A stretch of DNA of 64,000 nucleotides from Valencia hispanica (taxonomy: Eukaryota > Chordata > Actinopteri > Cyprinodontiformes > Valenciidae), in NCBI GenBank assembly GCA_963556495.2, contig OY747702.1, forward strand, positions 56,946,786-57,010,785, in the 5' to 3' direction. Shown here one piece after another: positions 34,997 through 48,868 of this stretch (positions within the stretch are counted from its first letter, which is position 1; every line of letters starts with the position of its first letter). Below the pieces are notes generated by a model. That model was not told the DNA's origin, ran no database searches, and worked only from the letters and a program-made list of their open reading frames with translations. A program made the translations under genes and the position numbers.

Positions 34997-36282
34997 GTGT
35001 TGATGAACAAATAATCACTCTATAGCAGCTCTTTTAGATGGTTTGCTCACAAAATGATCTTTTTCCAACCCTTAACTGATTATTGGAACTAAAACATGTT
35101 TATATCCTGTAAGCACAGAAAACACATTTTAATATCCAGCATGAGTTTTTTTGTAATTTCCAACATTTTAATGATCCAAGGCGCTGAGCGCAGGTGAGCC
35201 TCCCCTGTCTAACGAGCAGACACTCTGCCAGGCCATTGAAGTGAAGGAAAAAAGAACCAGTCTGCCATGATTGTTAGTGGAATCAATAAGAAGCTGTTTT
35301 CTGATGGAAAATATGTGTTGTTGGACTCAAAAAGTTTTCTCCCTGAGAAGAGGATTTTAAAATTGGATCCATTTTACTTTACTTTTAAAATTCAGGCCAA
35401 GATGACTCCATATCAAAACAGTTGTAGCAGAAGGGGGACATTCCTCAAACTGTTTTCCCTCAGGAACTAATTATTTGGGATACAGTTTGTTTTTCAAATG
35501 AACCCGTGACATCTTCACGCCTTCGCTTTACAACAATCAATCAGAGAAATCAAACACACGTCGGCTGTTGCATGAGGTAGCTGCAGCTTCCCTTCTATAA
35601 ATCAAAATGTTCTTGCTGGACTCTGAAAATCATATCTTTGTGTTTTTATACGAGGTTGAACAGTAAAATCATGAAGTGAAGCAATGTATTGGTTCTCATT
35701 TGGCAGTGCTCTTACCAACATCGCTCTAAACAGTGGAATCAGATACATTTTGCTGCAGAAGATTCATGTAACAGAACAATGAACCTGTCAAACTGTTGAT
35801 CCTTTATCCTTCCCACATTTTCCACACCTGTACTTTTCCTGTTTTTGTATTTCTGGCTTTCAATTAGAGTTAAAAAGGAGTTCATTGGGACCCATGCTGG
35901 CCCTTGGAAACGGATCAGAATGGAAAGGTCCCTGAATTCTCACACAGGATCACAGTTTGTTTCTTTTATCAAACTAAAAATCGATGTCGCTTTTAAAGGA
36001 TGACCCAGGTGTATTTTTTTTAAAATGTAACTGTAACTACAAAGGTGTTATGTATCATTTTGTACCAACGTGCATACACATACACCCACATAATGGAGGC
36101 AGGGAAAGAAAAATACATGGATTTATGCACTGAGCAGAGGAGGTGAGAAAAAAAAGAACACAGAAGAAATCAAAGTGCAAAAAAAGCATCTAAAGATATC
36201 CAAGCTGCTAAAAGCCTTTTTATCTATTTAATAATTTTTTTCCTTGTTTTTATTTAAAATCTTCTGGCATTAAAACCACAGC
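34997..36282. other. AT-rich unique sequence, no gene seen
   Basis: The 67-codon frame at 35267-35470 has no recognisable domain. No repeat shared with the rest of the window was found. Confidence 0.45.
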
Positions 36283-37360
36283 ACCTTGCTACAATATTCA
36301 CAGCCCTTGAACTTCTGTAACATTACAACCAGACTTAGATGAATTTTATTTGGGTTTTATGTAATAGGCAAGGTGATTTTATTTGTATAGCCCACTTTCA
36401 GCAACAAGGCAATTCAAGGTACTTTGGGTGAATATGAAATAAAATACAAGCAGCAATAAACAACAGTAAAAACAGAAAACACAACATCAGAAACATAAAG
36501 AACATTATAACACTATTGTTATCACATTCCAGGTATTATTAATCAATTATTTAAAGGCAGCTCTAAACAGATGGTTTTTAACCTTGATGTAAAATAACTC
36601 AGTGTTTCAGCAGCTTTGCAGTTGTCAGGATGTTTGTTCCAGATTAGAGGAGCATAGAAACTGAAAGCTGCTTCTCCATGTTCAGTTCTGATTCTAGGGA
36701 TGCTGAGTAGACTGGAATTAGACAACCTGATTGGTCTGGGGGACTGGTATTATGACAAGTCTTCAACATACTTTGATGCTAAGCCATGCAACGATTTATA
36801 AACTAGTAAATGTATTTTGAAGTCTATTCTCTGAGCTACAGGGAGCCAGTGTGAGGACATTAGAACTGGGGTGATGTGCTCTACTTTCCTGGTTCTAGTG
36901 AGGAACACGAGCAGCAGCGTTATGGATCAGCTGCAGCTGTCTCATTGACTTTTTAGACAGACCTGTGAGGACACAGTAATCAATCAGACTAATGATAAAT
37001 GCATGGATGAGTTTCTTTAGATCATTCGGGGACATCAGTCCTTTATAATGATAGAAGGCTGACCTTGTTATTGCCTTTATGTGACCCTGGAGGTTCAGCT
37101 CTGAGTCCATTACTACACCTAGATTTCTGGCCTGATCAGTAGTTTCTAGCTGTATTAACCGGAGCTGTGTGCTGACTATTGAATTTCCTCTTTTGTGAAA
37201 AAATGTCCAAAATTAATTATTTCAGTTTTGTTTCTGTTCAGCTTTAGAAAATTATGTCACATCCATGCATTGATTTGCTCGATGCATTTGCTTAGCATTT
37301 GGATGGGTTCAAAGTCACCTTGCACATTGTAATGTAAAGCTGAGTATCATCTGCATAGCT

Positions 37361-37681
37361 ATGGGAACCAGTGTTGGGGTAGTTACTCAAAAAAAGTAAT
37401 CCATTACATATTACTCATTACTTCTCAAAAAAGTAATCCCTTACATTACTTAGTTACTTTTTTGGAAAGTAACTTAGTTTCATTACTAGTTACACTACTC
37501 TTGCATCGTTCTAAAACATCATACCTGAAATGAATGCCGAGGTGACTAAAAGACTAAAAGGTGACTAAAACAATAATAACACAGAAAAAGAGTTTGAAAA
37601 AATATATACATATAGAAACTACAAATACAACCCACAAATATATTTTAGACACATCTATGTACACATATCTACACAAATATC

Positions 37682-37737
<56 letters not shown>

Positions 37738-38987
37738 AAAAGATGTGAACAAAAGAGTTAAAAAATGTATATTATACAAACATCTAATAGCACAATTAGA
37801 AAGAAAACATCTATATAAAATGGCTGATAGCTGACAGAGAAACAAAGCAAAGTGCTCTAGCACCAGCTAGTTGGGACATACCTCTCTTCCTCCGGTAAAA
37901 TTTGGTTTTCCTCTTCTGATGACAAGTCCTCAACACAAACCTCTGATGAACTATCATTCTAAATAATCGCCAGGGCTTCGTCAGTGATGATTCTCTTCTC
38001 TTGAAGCGCCATTTTTCGAACGCAAACAAAACAATCGAAACAGAATCGTCACCTGCTCACCTGATCACTGCGTCAGTGTTCGCCCCTGAGCTAAACAAAA
38101 TATCTGTTTTTAGAATTACGCAGACCTGTAATTCCAGTTTCTATTGACCGATTTGGATGATTGACATATGGTTAGAATCGTAAGATCCTATAGAATCACG
38201 CTGACATCAGAATTTTGAAGCAGACTGGACAAAGCAAATGTTTACATGTGGAAAGTTCACAGTGCGCATGTCAGACAAGGCTGAGCCTCCTCGAATCAAA
38301 TGTAAAAAATAATGGCAAAGGATTACGTTTTCTTCACGTTTTCTTTTCTAAATGCACACTGGATATTTTAGTTATTCTGGAAATACAGTCATATCACGGT
38401 GGATTATTTTTTTCAGCAAGGAAAAAACAAAGGTAAGAAAGAATTTATGCTCTAGTTTTTCAAATGCTGTACGTATTTTTGGGCTTATTTTGCTGCTCAT
38501 TTGCTGAAATTTGCACGTAGTCTGATGAAACTTGCAGCTTTAGAATCTGAGATGCTGGCTTTCAGAGAAGGCAAAGTTTGCTCGGTTCTGTTCTGCAGGG
38601 TGACCGAAATAGCACAACTGCTCTTTTATTTGCTTATTTTTTCTGGTTTTGGAGGTCACAGAAAATATTTATGAGTTTTTAGCTGAGGGTCTGAGGTTTA
38701 TAATGATAGGAAATGCTGAGGTTTATAATGATAGGAAATGCTTAGCAATCAGTGACCACAGGTCAACCATATTCCGACATTTCCCCCCCCCTTCCCCCAC
38801 AGTGACCCAGCGGCGGGGCTGTGGGGTGGAACAGGTTATGTCACGACATCATATTTTCGAAAGTAATTGTAATGTCATTACATTGTTTGCCGCAGTAACA
38901 CGTTACACTACTACATTACAAAAAATAGTAATGTCATTACAGTAATTAGTTACTTTGTGACGCGTTACACCCAACACTGATGGGAAC
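37361..38987. mobile_element. Non-autonomous hAT element with perfect 8-bp TSD
   Basis: ATGGGAAC at 37361-37368 and 38980-38987 is a perfect 8-bp target duplication. The 1611-bp element (37369-38979) begins CAGTGTTGGGGTAGTTACTC and ends GACGCGTTACACCCAACACTG, so the terminal CAGTGTTGGG is an exact inverted repeat. Subterminal sequence is rich in GTAAT/ATTAC motifs at both ends, typical of this fish family. No transposase is encoded; the minus frame at 37811-38029 has no domain. An (AT)n tract lies at 37684-37729. Confidence 0.93.
37684..37729. repeat. (AT)n microsatellite
   Basis: About 23 uninterrupted AT units followed by a short ACACAC run, inside the hAT element. It produces spurious Tyr-Ile repeat frames on both strands. 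Confidence 0.95.
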
Positions 38988-39699
38988 TAATTGTATTGCT
39001 TGTTATAATCTGGGTTAGCAGGAGCATGTACACATTAAATAGGAGGGGCCCCAGGATAGAGCCCAGGGACACACCACATGCGATTACTGTCTGTTCTGAT
39101 GAAAAGTTGGCTATTGACACAAAAAAGTTCCTGTTCTTTAGGTGGGACTAAAACCAGCCAAGTACTGTACCAGAGAGTCCGACCCAGCTCTCCAGTCGTT
39201 CCAATAGTATATCATGATCAACAGTGTCAAATGCTGCACTGAGGTCCAACAGAACCAGCACTGTGGTTCTACCACAGTCTGTATTTATGCGGATGTTATT
39301 GAACAGTTTGATGAAGGCAGTCTGGGTGCTGTGGTGAGCACAAAAACGAGACTGAAAAATATCACATACCAACACAAAGTGTTCCATAATTATAAAACGG
39401 AGAGAAAAGGTTCCACCACAGTCCTACCACAGATACTGAGTTTGGTTTAGGTCTGGACTTTGACTAGGTCATTCTAACCTCCACTCCAGTCTCAGGTCGT
39501 CTGCGGCCTTTAACAGGTCAGCAAGAGGTTTAAATATTATTGTTTTACTTTTGTTTGACATAAACATTGATTTAGTGATTCCTGTTTTAATTATTTAAAT
39601 TCAGTTCAGTTGAAACTTATTTATTATTTTAAAAGGGAAATTAAATCTGGAGGTTTACCTGGAACCTCAATACCAGCTGATTCGACGGGGGTAAGCCGT

Positions 39700-42600
39700 A
39701 TTGCGTCATTTCCTGTTGTCACTGTTGCGCTCCCTGTAAACTGTTTGGTGTTCAGACTCTCTTGAATTGATTATATTTTCTCTGTGCTGAGGCCTTACTA
39801 AGTTATTTTAACACACAAGCACACTAAAACACACGTTTTGTGGTGATGTACTTTACGTTTTGGGAACTCCTTGTGTTTCACACAGCTTTTCTTTGGGTGG
39901 TAAGGTCTCGCTAGCTTAGTTAGCTTAGCTTCATTGCGGCTATGGCTACTCTAACCCTTCAGAAATTGATGATCTGGTTTACAGCGTTACGTCCTCATTG
40001 CGTTTGGCATTAGATAGTGTAGCCCCCTTAAAAAAGAAAGTGGCTAGCCATAGGATGCTGACTCCTTGGTTCAACGCAGAGTTGCGTAATTTAAAGCAGA
40101 ATACTAGGAAGTTGGAGAGAAAATGGCGCTCTACACACCTAGAGGATTCCTATTTAACCTGGAATAACAATCTACTGCTGTATAAAAAGACCCTTCGACA
40201 AGCTAGAACAGCATATTTTTCATCATTAATAAAGGCGAATAAAAACAATCCTAGGTTTCTTTTTAGTACAGTTGCCAAACTTACACAGAGTCATAGCTCT
40301 GTTGAGCCAACTATTCCCCCAGCTCTTAGCAGTGATGATTTTATGGGATTCTTCATAAATAAAATTAATTCTATTAAAAATAAAATCATTGGCATCCTCC
40401 CAAACATGATTACTTCTTCCTCAGTAAATGAGGCAGTATCGGAAAGAACTGTAGATCCTCAGTTGTGCTTAGGCTGTTTTGATTCAGTCGAGCTTTCGGA
40501 ATTATCAAAAATATTAGCCTCATCTAAACCTTCAACTTGTATGTTGGACCCAATTCCAACCAAATTATTTAAAGAAGTATTCCATTTGGTTCCTGGCCCC
40601 ATTTTGGATATGATGAATCTATCCTTAGTAAACGGATACGTACCACAGGAATTTAAAATAGCTGTAATTAAACCTTTAATCAAGAAACCTTCCCTCGATC
40701 AAGATGACTTAGTGAATTACAGACCTATATCTAACCTTCCTTTCTTATCCAAAGTCCTTGAGAAAATTGTTGCTAATCAAGTCTGTGAGCATCTAAACAG
40801 TAACGAGCTGTTTGAAGAGTTTCAGTCAGGTTTTAGAGCTCATCATAGCACTGAAACAGCACTGGTGAAGGTTACTAATGATATTCTCATGGCCTCAGAT
40901 AATGGACTTGTGTCTGTTCTGGTTTTGTTAGATCTCAGTGCTGCTTTTGACACAGTCGATCATAATATTCTCTTAGAAAGGCTTGAACATGTTGCAGTGA
41001 TCAAAGGAACAGCACTAGGCTGGTTTAAATCATATTTGTCTGATAGATTCCAGTTTGTTCATCCAAATGATCAATCTTCTTCACTCTCAAGGGTTACTTG
41101 TGGAGTTCCACAGGGTTCTGTGCTTGGACCAATTCTTTTCACCATATATATGCTTCCAATTGGTAAAATCATTTGACAGCATGGGATAAATTTCCACAGC
41201 TATGCCGATGATACACAACTATATTTATCCATAAATCCTGATGAACCCAGTCAGTTAGGTAGATTACAGGCATGTCTGGAAGACATTAAAACATGGATGA
41301 CCCTAAACTTTTTGCTTTTAAATTCTGACAAAACAGAAGTTGCTGTCTTTGGACCAGAAGTTCTAAAACAGAAACTGATTAATCAGTCACTTCATCTGGA
41401 TGGCATTAAATTGGCCCCCAGTAATAACGTAAAGAACCTCTGCGTTATTTTTGACCGAGACTTGACATTTAAATCAAGGATTTCTTTCTTTCACCTCCAG
41501 AATATTGCTAAAATTAGAAACATCCTGTCCAGGAGTGATGCTGAGAAACTAGTCCATGCATTTGTTACCTCAAGGCTGGACTACTGTAATTCTTTACTAT
41601 CAGGTAGTCCACAAAATGCCATTAAAAGCCTTCAGTTGAACCAAAATGCGGCAGCAAGAGTTCTGATGAATATTAAAAAGAGAGATCACATTTCTCCTGC
41701 TTTAGCTTCCCTTCATTGGCTCCCTGTTAAATCCAGAATAGAATTTAAGATCCTCCTTCTTCCATATAAAGCCCTTAATAATCAAGCTCCATCATACATC
41801 AGAGATCTAATTGTTCCATATGTCCCTAACAGAGCACTTTGCTCTCAGACTGCAGGTTTACTTGTAGTTCCTAGGATTTCTAAAAGTAGAATGGGAGGCA
41901 GATCTTTTAGTTATCAGGCTCCTCTCCTGTGGAACCAGCTCCCAGCTTTAGTCCGTGAGGCAGACACTCTGTTTACTTTTAAGGCCAGGCTTAAAACTTT
42001 CCTTTTTGATAAAGCTTATAGTTAGAGTGGCTTAGGTCATCCTGAGCTATCTCTGTAGTTATGCTGCTATAGGCTTAGACTGCTGGAGGACAGACTTACC
42101 AATTTTCTGCACTCTGCTACTTCCTTTTCTCCTACTACTCTCCAGTTGTATTACAGTACATTCTGCTATTTCGACTGTTAACTTTGTTTTCTCTCAGTGT
42201 TTTTCTCTCCATAGAAGATATACCTGGTCTGGTATCCTGCTTGGCTGCAATGCCCTGTTGGACGAGGGGCATCGACTGGGATGATCCTCCCAGTAACTGA
42301 ACATCCACTGTGTCCTGTTATTAACTTTTTACTTTCTGTAACATAGAAAGTTCTCTTATATCAGATCTTCTGTTCCTTCTGTGTCTCTGCTCTGTCTTCT
42401 CAAACCCCCAGACGGTCGTGGCAGATGGCCGCTCCTACTGAGCCTGGTTCTGTTGGAGGTTTCTTCCTGTTAAAGGGGAGTTTTTCCTCTCCACCGTCGC
42501 TACATGCTTGCTCAGTATGAGGGATTGCTGAAGGATTGCTATGGTTGGAAAGTCTGCATCAACGGGGCCCAACCTCACGCCAATGACTGACGCAATCTGC

Positions 42601-42737
42601 TGGGATTCCTTAAACAGGAAAGTTTTTAACTGATTGGAATGTTTGTATAAATGTATTGAAATGACTTCTTGTTAAGTGCCTTGAGATGACATCTGTTGTG
42701 AATTGGCGCTATATAAATAAACTGAATTGAATTGAAA
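39700..42737 (+). mobile_element. L2-B LINE with internal 5' deletion
   Basis: Bases 39998-42025 are the reverse transcriptase part of ORF2. Bases 42026-42736 are 3'-UTR ending in GCGCTATATAAATAAACTGA and TGAAT repeats. The 39700-39945 stretch, including repeated TTAGCTTAG-like units, looks like LINE 5'-UTR, in which case ORF1 and the endonuclease have been deleted; this is inference. Copies of its 3'-UTR are at 20477-21126 and 23428-23868, and an old coding copy at 6190-10205. Confidence 0.88.
39998..42025 (+). pseudogene. L2-B ORF2 reverse transcriptase, one nonsense codon
   Basis: A single reading frame runs the whole length with only one stop, TGA at 41174-41176. Motifs in order are [64 protein letters not shown] (motif A Asp), [10 protein letters not shown], then the stop, then [12 protein letters not shown] (catalytic YADD) and the C-terminal LHWLPVKSRIEFKILLL and LLWNQLP blocks, ending FKARLKTFLFDKAYS. 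The frame is open a little upstream of 39998 ([10 protein letters not shown]) but no ATG or endonuclease is present. It is remarkably well preserved and was probably inserted recently. Confidence 0.92.
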
Positions 42738-43881
<1,144 letters not shown>

Positions 43882-43889
43882 TATAAAAA

Positions 43890-44345
43890 TCTTTTTTCAG
43901 TAACTGAGGGAGGGATTCCGTATTTTACGAGATGACCTGAGGGAACAGGAGGGGGTGGCATTGTCCAGGAGTTCTGACAGGCATGGAGTGGCGAGGTTGT
44001 GCATAGCTTTGAATGTCTACAGAAGAATTTAGATTTAAATGAAAGCCAGTGTTGCTGTTGAAGGACAGGGGTGATGTGGTGGAAAGAGGGCTTTTAGGTA
44101 ACAATGCCGTCTGCTGAGTTTTGAACCATCTGCTGACATTTGAGGAAGACCAAAAAGGAGAGAGTTGCATTAACCAGTGTGAGAGGTGACATGGCTGTGA
44201 ACATGATTAAAGTGGTGAGAGGAGTTAAGGAGGGGCGGAGGTGGTTTATATTGCATAAGTGAAAATCTGCATAACAAGTGATGTTACTGACGTGAGCCTG
44301 AAATTATAGTGAGTGGGTGATCAAGGACGACACCTTTAACTTGCC
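43890..44345 (-). mobile_element. L2-like LINE ORF2 C-terminal fragment, antisense
   Basis: The plus strand shows GGTTGTGCATAGCTTTGAAT, ACAGGGGTGATGTGGTGGAA, CAAAAAGGAGAGAGTTGCAT and TGAGAGGTGACATGGCTGTG. These are the reverse complement of the C-terminal region of a fish L2-like subfamily different from A, B and C. The frame is broken. Confidence 0.65.
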
Positions 44346-45559
44346 AGTCTCGACCAAAATGGCAGCATGGGATAGGTTGACCAACCGTTCTCTTTTCCCC
44401 GGACATGTCCACTTTTGACGTGCCGTCCAGGGCGTCTGGGGAGATTTCATAGATTGATGAAAATGTCCGGGTTTTCATTGTTTTTAGGGGACTAATAAGC
44501 ATACTTAAATTGACTGCTGCAATGCATGCAATACGACACATCTTCTCTCATCTATCGTCCTCACCGAGCTGCTGCTTCTTGGATGGTTCTGAACCGTTTC
44601 ATAGACGTAACAGACAGCGGGCTTTGATGCACTGCACCACTTTGCCCTTCACCGTGCTGCGTGCACGCCGCTGCGTCTGTTTACAAGATATTAATGTGCA
44701 AGTGTAGCTTTACAGACAAACAGAGCTGGCATATGTGTTTCTGTGTGTGACAAAAGTGGCAAAGATCCAGTAGGTCTACATGGAACCAAAATCTATAATA
44801 GTAATAATTCATCTATAAACTGACTGAGGAGGATGAAGCTAAAATTTTAACAATGGAGCAGGCATTATTGGGTTTTTGAGACTACAGCTTTTGACTTTTA
44901 TTATTACATTGAAAAAAAATAATACCTGTTTTCTCAGAATGTTATTTCAGAATTTTGTTAAATTCTTGTCCAGTATGACTTACAAAGCGAACTATTATTG
45001 TTTCTGGTAAATTTTCTAATTCGGAAGAGTAATTATTTCTATTATTAATAAATTTCTAGAGATTTTAAAGTCATTTTTGCATTTGTGAAAGCCTATCTGA
45101 AGTTTGTGATTTAACTGTTCATTCAGGGACGTGACTGTCCATGAATCCTCCACTGGACAAGCTGCATTCATATCAAAACTCGTTCAGAAGAACGAATGGT
45201 GAAATGAATCCAAGTAATGCTATTACTTCAATCTTTCGGTTTCCCTTTAAGTATGTAGCTATTTGGAGGGCTAGGACAAATAAACTAAATGGACAGTTGT
45301 GAAAAGGGCCCTATTCTTAGTTTAAATTGAAAAGGCTTTTCCTCCAAATTATGGCCCCAACATCGGTCGGGTATAGGACTATTTGCACACCTTTACAATT
45401 GAACCTACATTGTTGCTGTGTAAACAATTTCATACGTTATGTTGTTCCCATGTTATGCTTGGTTTGACAAGAGTTTTGTGGTATGAATGGTATTAGAACT
45501 AATACTAGTACTCAAGTAAATAGCAACTAAAAAATTAAAAGTAATATTCTTCAATGTTA
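44346..45559. other. Mostly unique sequence, no gene seen
   Basis: About 44395-44490 (CCGGACATGTCCACTTTTGA and following) looks like a repeat remnant but has no second copy here. Frames at 44284-44707 lack domains. Confidence 0.4.
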
Positions 45560-46450
45560 AATGCATATTAAACCCTATGAAACATTCTAAGATATTGACA
45601 AAGATGAAAAAGTAGATATTATTTATTTACAAACAACTCACCTAAATAATTTAGAACATCAGTGGCTAACCAAATACGGATACACTAAATTAAACTACTC
45701 ATCATACAAAGGCAACCATAAAAGGGGTGCACATATTGATATCAATTAAAGTGACCTTTGAACAGAGTTTTGAATGTAAACATGAAGAGGGATGTTTTAT
45801 ACTGACCAAAGGTAATATTAATGGAAATGTGTGCACATTACTCAAAAAATATGCTCCACCAGGAAGTGATACTTGTTTACTAACATTATGGATTTAATGG
45901 TAAATCAATCAGAGGGAACCCTTATCTGTGGTGGAGATTTCAACCTTCATCTCCAACCAGCCCTAGACATGTCAAATCAGAAAAGCAACAACAAAGGAAT
46001 AAATACAAAACTCCACAAACTAATGCAGAATATAGGACTTTTAGACATATGGAGGGACATGTACCCAAATGCCAGGCAGCATACCATTTTCTCTAATTCT
46101 CATTTAATATACACAAAGATAGACTATTTTTCACTCTCAAAAAGGACAAATCAAAAATTATCGAGGCACATATAGGGACAATACATGTAGATTACATGTA
46201 GATAGTGTAGATTAAAATGATCATTGCTCCAATATATGTGACAATAGACTTGGGAGAAGAACGAAGAAATACACTCTGGAGATTCAATGCCAGCCTTCTT
46301 AATAATCCCCAATTCAAGAAGAAAATATTGGAAGACATTTTAAGATATATCGAAGAGAATGACAATGGTGAGACTTCTCTACTTATTCTCTGGGATGCAG
46401 CTAAAGCGGTTCTACAAGGTAAAATAATAACCAAAGTCTTAACTTGAAAG
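45560..46450 (+). pseudogene. L1-type LINE endonuclease fragment
   Basis: Pieces include HQWLTKYGYTKLNYSSYK, GNINGNVCTLLKKYAPPG and GGDFNLHLQPALDMSNQK (GDFN motif), and then GLLDIWRDMYPNARQHT and KIDYFSLSKRTN, the standard order of L1 ORF2 endonucleases. The following RFNASLLNNPQFKKKILEDI is the L1 region after the endonuclease. A frame change near 45890 and a stop near 46175 break it. The reverse transcriptase is absent. It is the only L1-type sequence seen in the window. Confidence 0.85.
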
Positions 46451-47739
46451 GAGGGGCAAACAGGGATGGAAAACCTGCCACTGTTGGATAGAGTAGATCT
46501 GGCACCAATGCGGTGGATTTCAGTTTGCTCACCCAAAATGTTTTTAAAACAAAGCATACCCAAATTGAATTGAAAACTTTTCATGAACCATTTGGAGTAG
46601 AGACATAGTTGGGGTCTGTTTGGAAAGAAAACACTGAATATTCCCCCACAACAGTCAGAATCTGTCTATGTGCTATTTTCACCGAGTAATAGGATCTTAA
46701 ATACACTGGAAAAAATTACATTTTGTGTCTGTATATTTTCTAATAAGAGATGATTTACAAGTGGCTTTAGCATGGAGTGTTGGACTGGAAACACCCTGGG
46801 TCCACAGGTTAAAGTATTACCCAAACCACATTTGACGGTAATAAACCATAAAATGACTATTTTGCACATGTTTGTCTAACAAAAGGTTAGAAAACTACTA
46901 AAAGTACTAAAAGTGTGTCAGACGATGCGTCCTCTCCAGAGTCAATGCTGAACTTATCACTGTACCCCTCTAATTAAAAAAATCTGGCCAGAATCATCAC
47001 CATCTTTTATCAAACAAAGTTCAATGGCTTCCTCTATGTTGTATTTCATTTTGGAAGTGCCTTCTGCCACTTTCTCGAAATAATCTTTTACTGGTGCATA
47101 ACTCGGGGTAAAACTCCACCATCTGTGTTGAAAAAGTATTTTTACGTATTGTAGTTACAAGTCCTATGATAACCCCTGTCGGTCATGTGAGATAAGAATA
47201 GGGGAAGGTAGTTTTTACCCATCGGCCAATAGTTAAAGATTTTGGCACAGCAAAACCTTTCAACTATTGGATAAAGATGTAAAAAAAGCCCCGAAGACCT
47301 CTGGTAGGGCGCTGTGTAATCTTTAGGCTTATATGAGCATGGTAACGGTAGTTATGATGAAAACATTGTGAGAAAAACACGCAAGGATGTACATTAGTTG
47401 GACCGTTGTGGATGTAAAAAGACTGTTTTTGTTCAAGATGGGTTGGTTATGTCAATGATTTGAGGTTTCGAAAGGTGAGCTGAGTACTATTTTGCTTTCT
47501 GAGTGGTATGGCATTAGCATTTACTGTGTCTACACTTATGATTGTATTCCTGATTGGCATACATCTTTGGAGTCTCAAGAATTGTAGCTTGGCAATGATA
47601 TATAATATGTATAAGTACATAGAAAGGGTGTACCAAATAAGGCACCAAGGAACGCCAGGAATTATGTAGTACTAAGAGGTAAAGGAAATTTGACATAAAC
47701 CAAGATTTTATTTCAGATAAGCAGGTGAGGAATGAGGAA
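46451..47739. other. AT-rich unique sequence, no gene seen
   Basis: Minus frames at 46192-46584 and 46666-46869 are shadows or lack domains. Confidence 0.4.
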
Positions 47740-48090
47740 TGAGGAGAGCGCAGTGTGGAATTAGGCTTGGTGGAAAAGCAGAGCTGAGTGTCATCTGCAA
47801 AGCAATGGCAGTGAATCCTGAATTTGCAAAAAACACTGCAAAGGGGAAGGAGTGGATGAAGAGAAGAGGCCCCAGAACTGAACGCTGTTGCACACTTGAT
47901 GTAACATTACATGGGGTGGGATCTGAAGGACTTGTGCTGGATCAACTGACTGTGGCCTTAGAGATAAGAACAAACCACTCCATTAGGGTTTGGATAATAC
48001 CAAGAAGACAGTCTATTGAGGATAAATGTGTGAGAAACTGTAAACAGATCAAGAAGGTTAAGGATGCTGAATAAACCAGAGTCTGACCAC
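47740..48090 (-). mobile_element. L2-like LINE reverse transcriptase fragment, antisense
   Basis: The minus strand reads QQRSVLGPLLFI and, further on, NSGFTAIALQMTLSS where active relatives have a GS-x-LGP block and an ADDTQL block. The ADD catalytic codons are disrupted. It may belong to the same broken copy as 43890-44345, but 3.4 kb separates them. Confidence 0.6.
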
Positions 48091-48225
48091 CACCAGCAGG
48101 CAAGGTGGGTAAAGTGTATTGCCCAAGGACACAACAACCAAGATGGACGGAGCAAGGGTTTGGACCAGCTACTCACTGGTTACGGGACAAACTCCTACCA
48201 CCTGAGCCACGGTCGCCCTGAGGAG
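48091..48225. repeat. Interspersed repeat, unclassified
   Basis: GTGTATTGCCCAAGGACACA and CCACCTGAGCCACGGTCGCC are landmarks of a short repeat common in teleost genomes. There is only one copy in this window. Confidence 0.45.
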
Positions 48226-48647
48226 GTCGTTGAGTTTTAGGAGGGCAGTTTACGGGCTTGGAGGAGAGCAAAGCTTTTTATATCAAAGATAACATCATAA
48301 CAACTCCCAACCCCTTGAATGTGAATGTTATATGGTCTGGTTCAGCTCATTCAACCTTTGCGCCACATATCTAGGGGGGTATGCTTACCACAAAGACAAC
48401 AGTGAGCAACACCAGTTTTGCAACATACCGACAGTGAAAGATGGAGATGGCAACATCATGATCATGGGTGACTTTCCTGGATCTTGGTTTCTTTAGTCAG
48501 TATTTGGAAATCTCTTGAATTTCATAGACTAACAGTTTTATAATGCATCTCATGTGATATTTAGCTGGAAGAAAGGCTGTTCCAGTGGCTAAATAGATTC
48601 ACATTTGGTGTTCGCATGTGCATTAAAAGCAAGATGAAAATCTTGAG
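48226..48647. other. Unique sequence, no gene seen
   Basis: No reading frame or repeat recognised. Confidence 0.4.
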
Positions 48648-48790
48648 AGTTTAGATGAAGACAACTGAACTTTTCTTGTTGTCTTGAAAACATTTAATCT
48701 CTCATCTAAGAGGCTTCTTCAGATCTAAAAACTGGATTGGGAGTATCATATTTATAAATATAAAGTTATTCTAATTAAAGCTCACCAATT
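48648..48790. repeat. Interspersed repeat shared with 29264-29385
   Basis: ACAACTGAACTTTTCTTGTT, GTCTTGAAAACATTTAATCT and GAGGCTTCTTCAG follow the order of the copy at 29.3 kb, with moderate divergence. Confidence 0.7.
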
Positions 48791-48868
48791 GGGAGCCTGG
48801 TGATGTGGTGTCACGTGATGCTGTGACCCAGTTCACAGGGTCAGGTCAGACAAAATTTTTCATTCAAC

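Larger units (their letters stand above)
36365..39368 (-). mobile_element. L2-A LINE, 5'-truncated, split by a hAT
   Basis: In antisense orientation, 36365-37368 carries the 3' tail (GGCAAGG), terminal module and the ORF2 C-terminus (minus frame 36543-36725 reads SLLSIPRIRTEHGEAAFSFY; 36895-37110 continues it). The YADD codons fall at about 37345-37362. Bases 38988-39368 carry the upstream RT motifs, with [16 protein letters not shown] readable at 39148-39387 on the minus strand. Many substitutions are present. Excising the hAT joins the two halves exactly. Confidence 0.88.
36283..39535 (-). mobile_element. Tc1-like element end, split by an L2-A insertion
   Basis: Bases 36283-36364 (TATTCACAGCCCTTGAACTT, CATTACAACCAG, TTTGGGTTTTATGTAATA) and 39369-39535 (CCAACACAAAGTGTTCCATA, GGTCTGGACTTTGACTAGGT, CCAGTCTCAGG) are consecutive parts of one Tc1-like family, whose antisense transposase also runs off the window at 63581-64000. 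The L2-A copy lies precisely between them. An internal deletion near 39400-39470 removes most of the transposase. Confidence 0.75.

Noticed and set aside
37554..37863. Frames with Tyr-Ile repeats
   Set aside because: Direct translation of an (AT)n microsatellite; the same applies at 43749-43961.
46742..46820. tRNA-like run of sequence
   Set aside because: Box A and B spacing and acceptor pairing do not fit a functional tRNA; at most a SINE relic.
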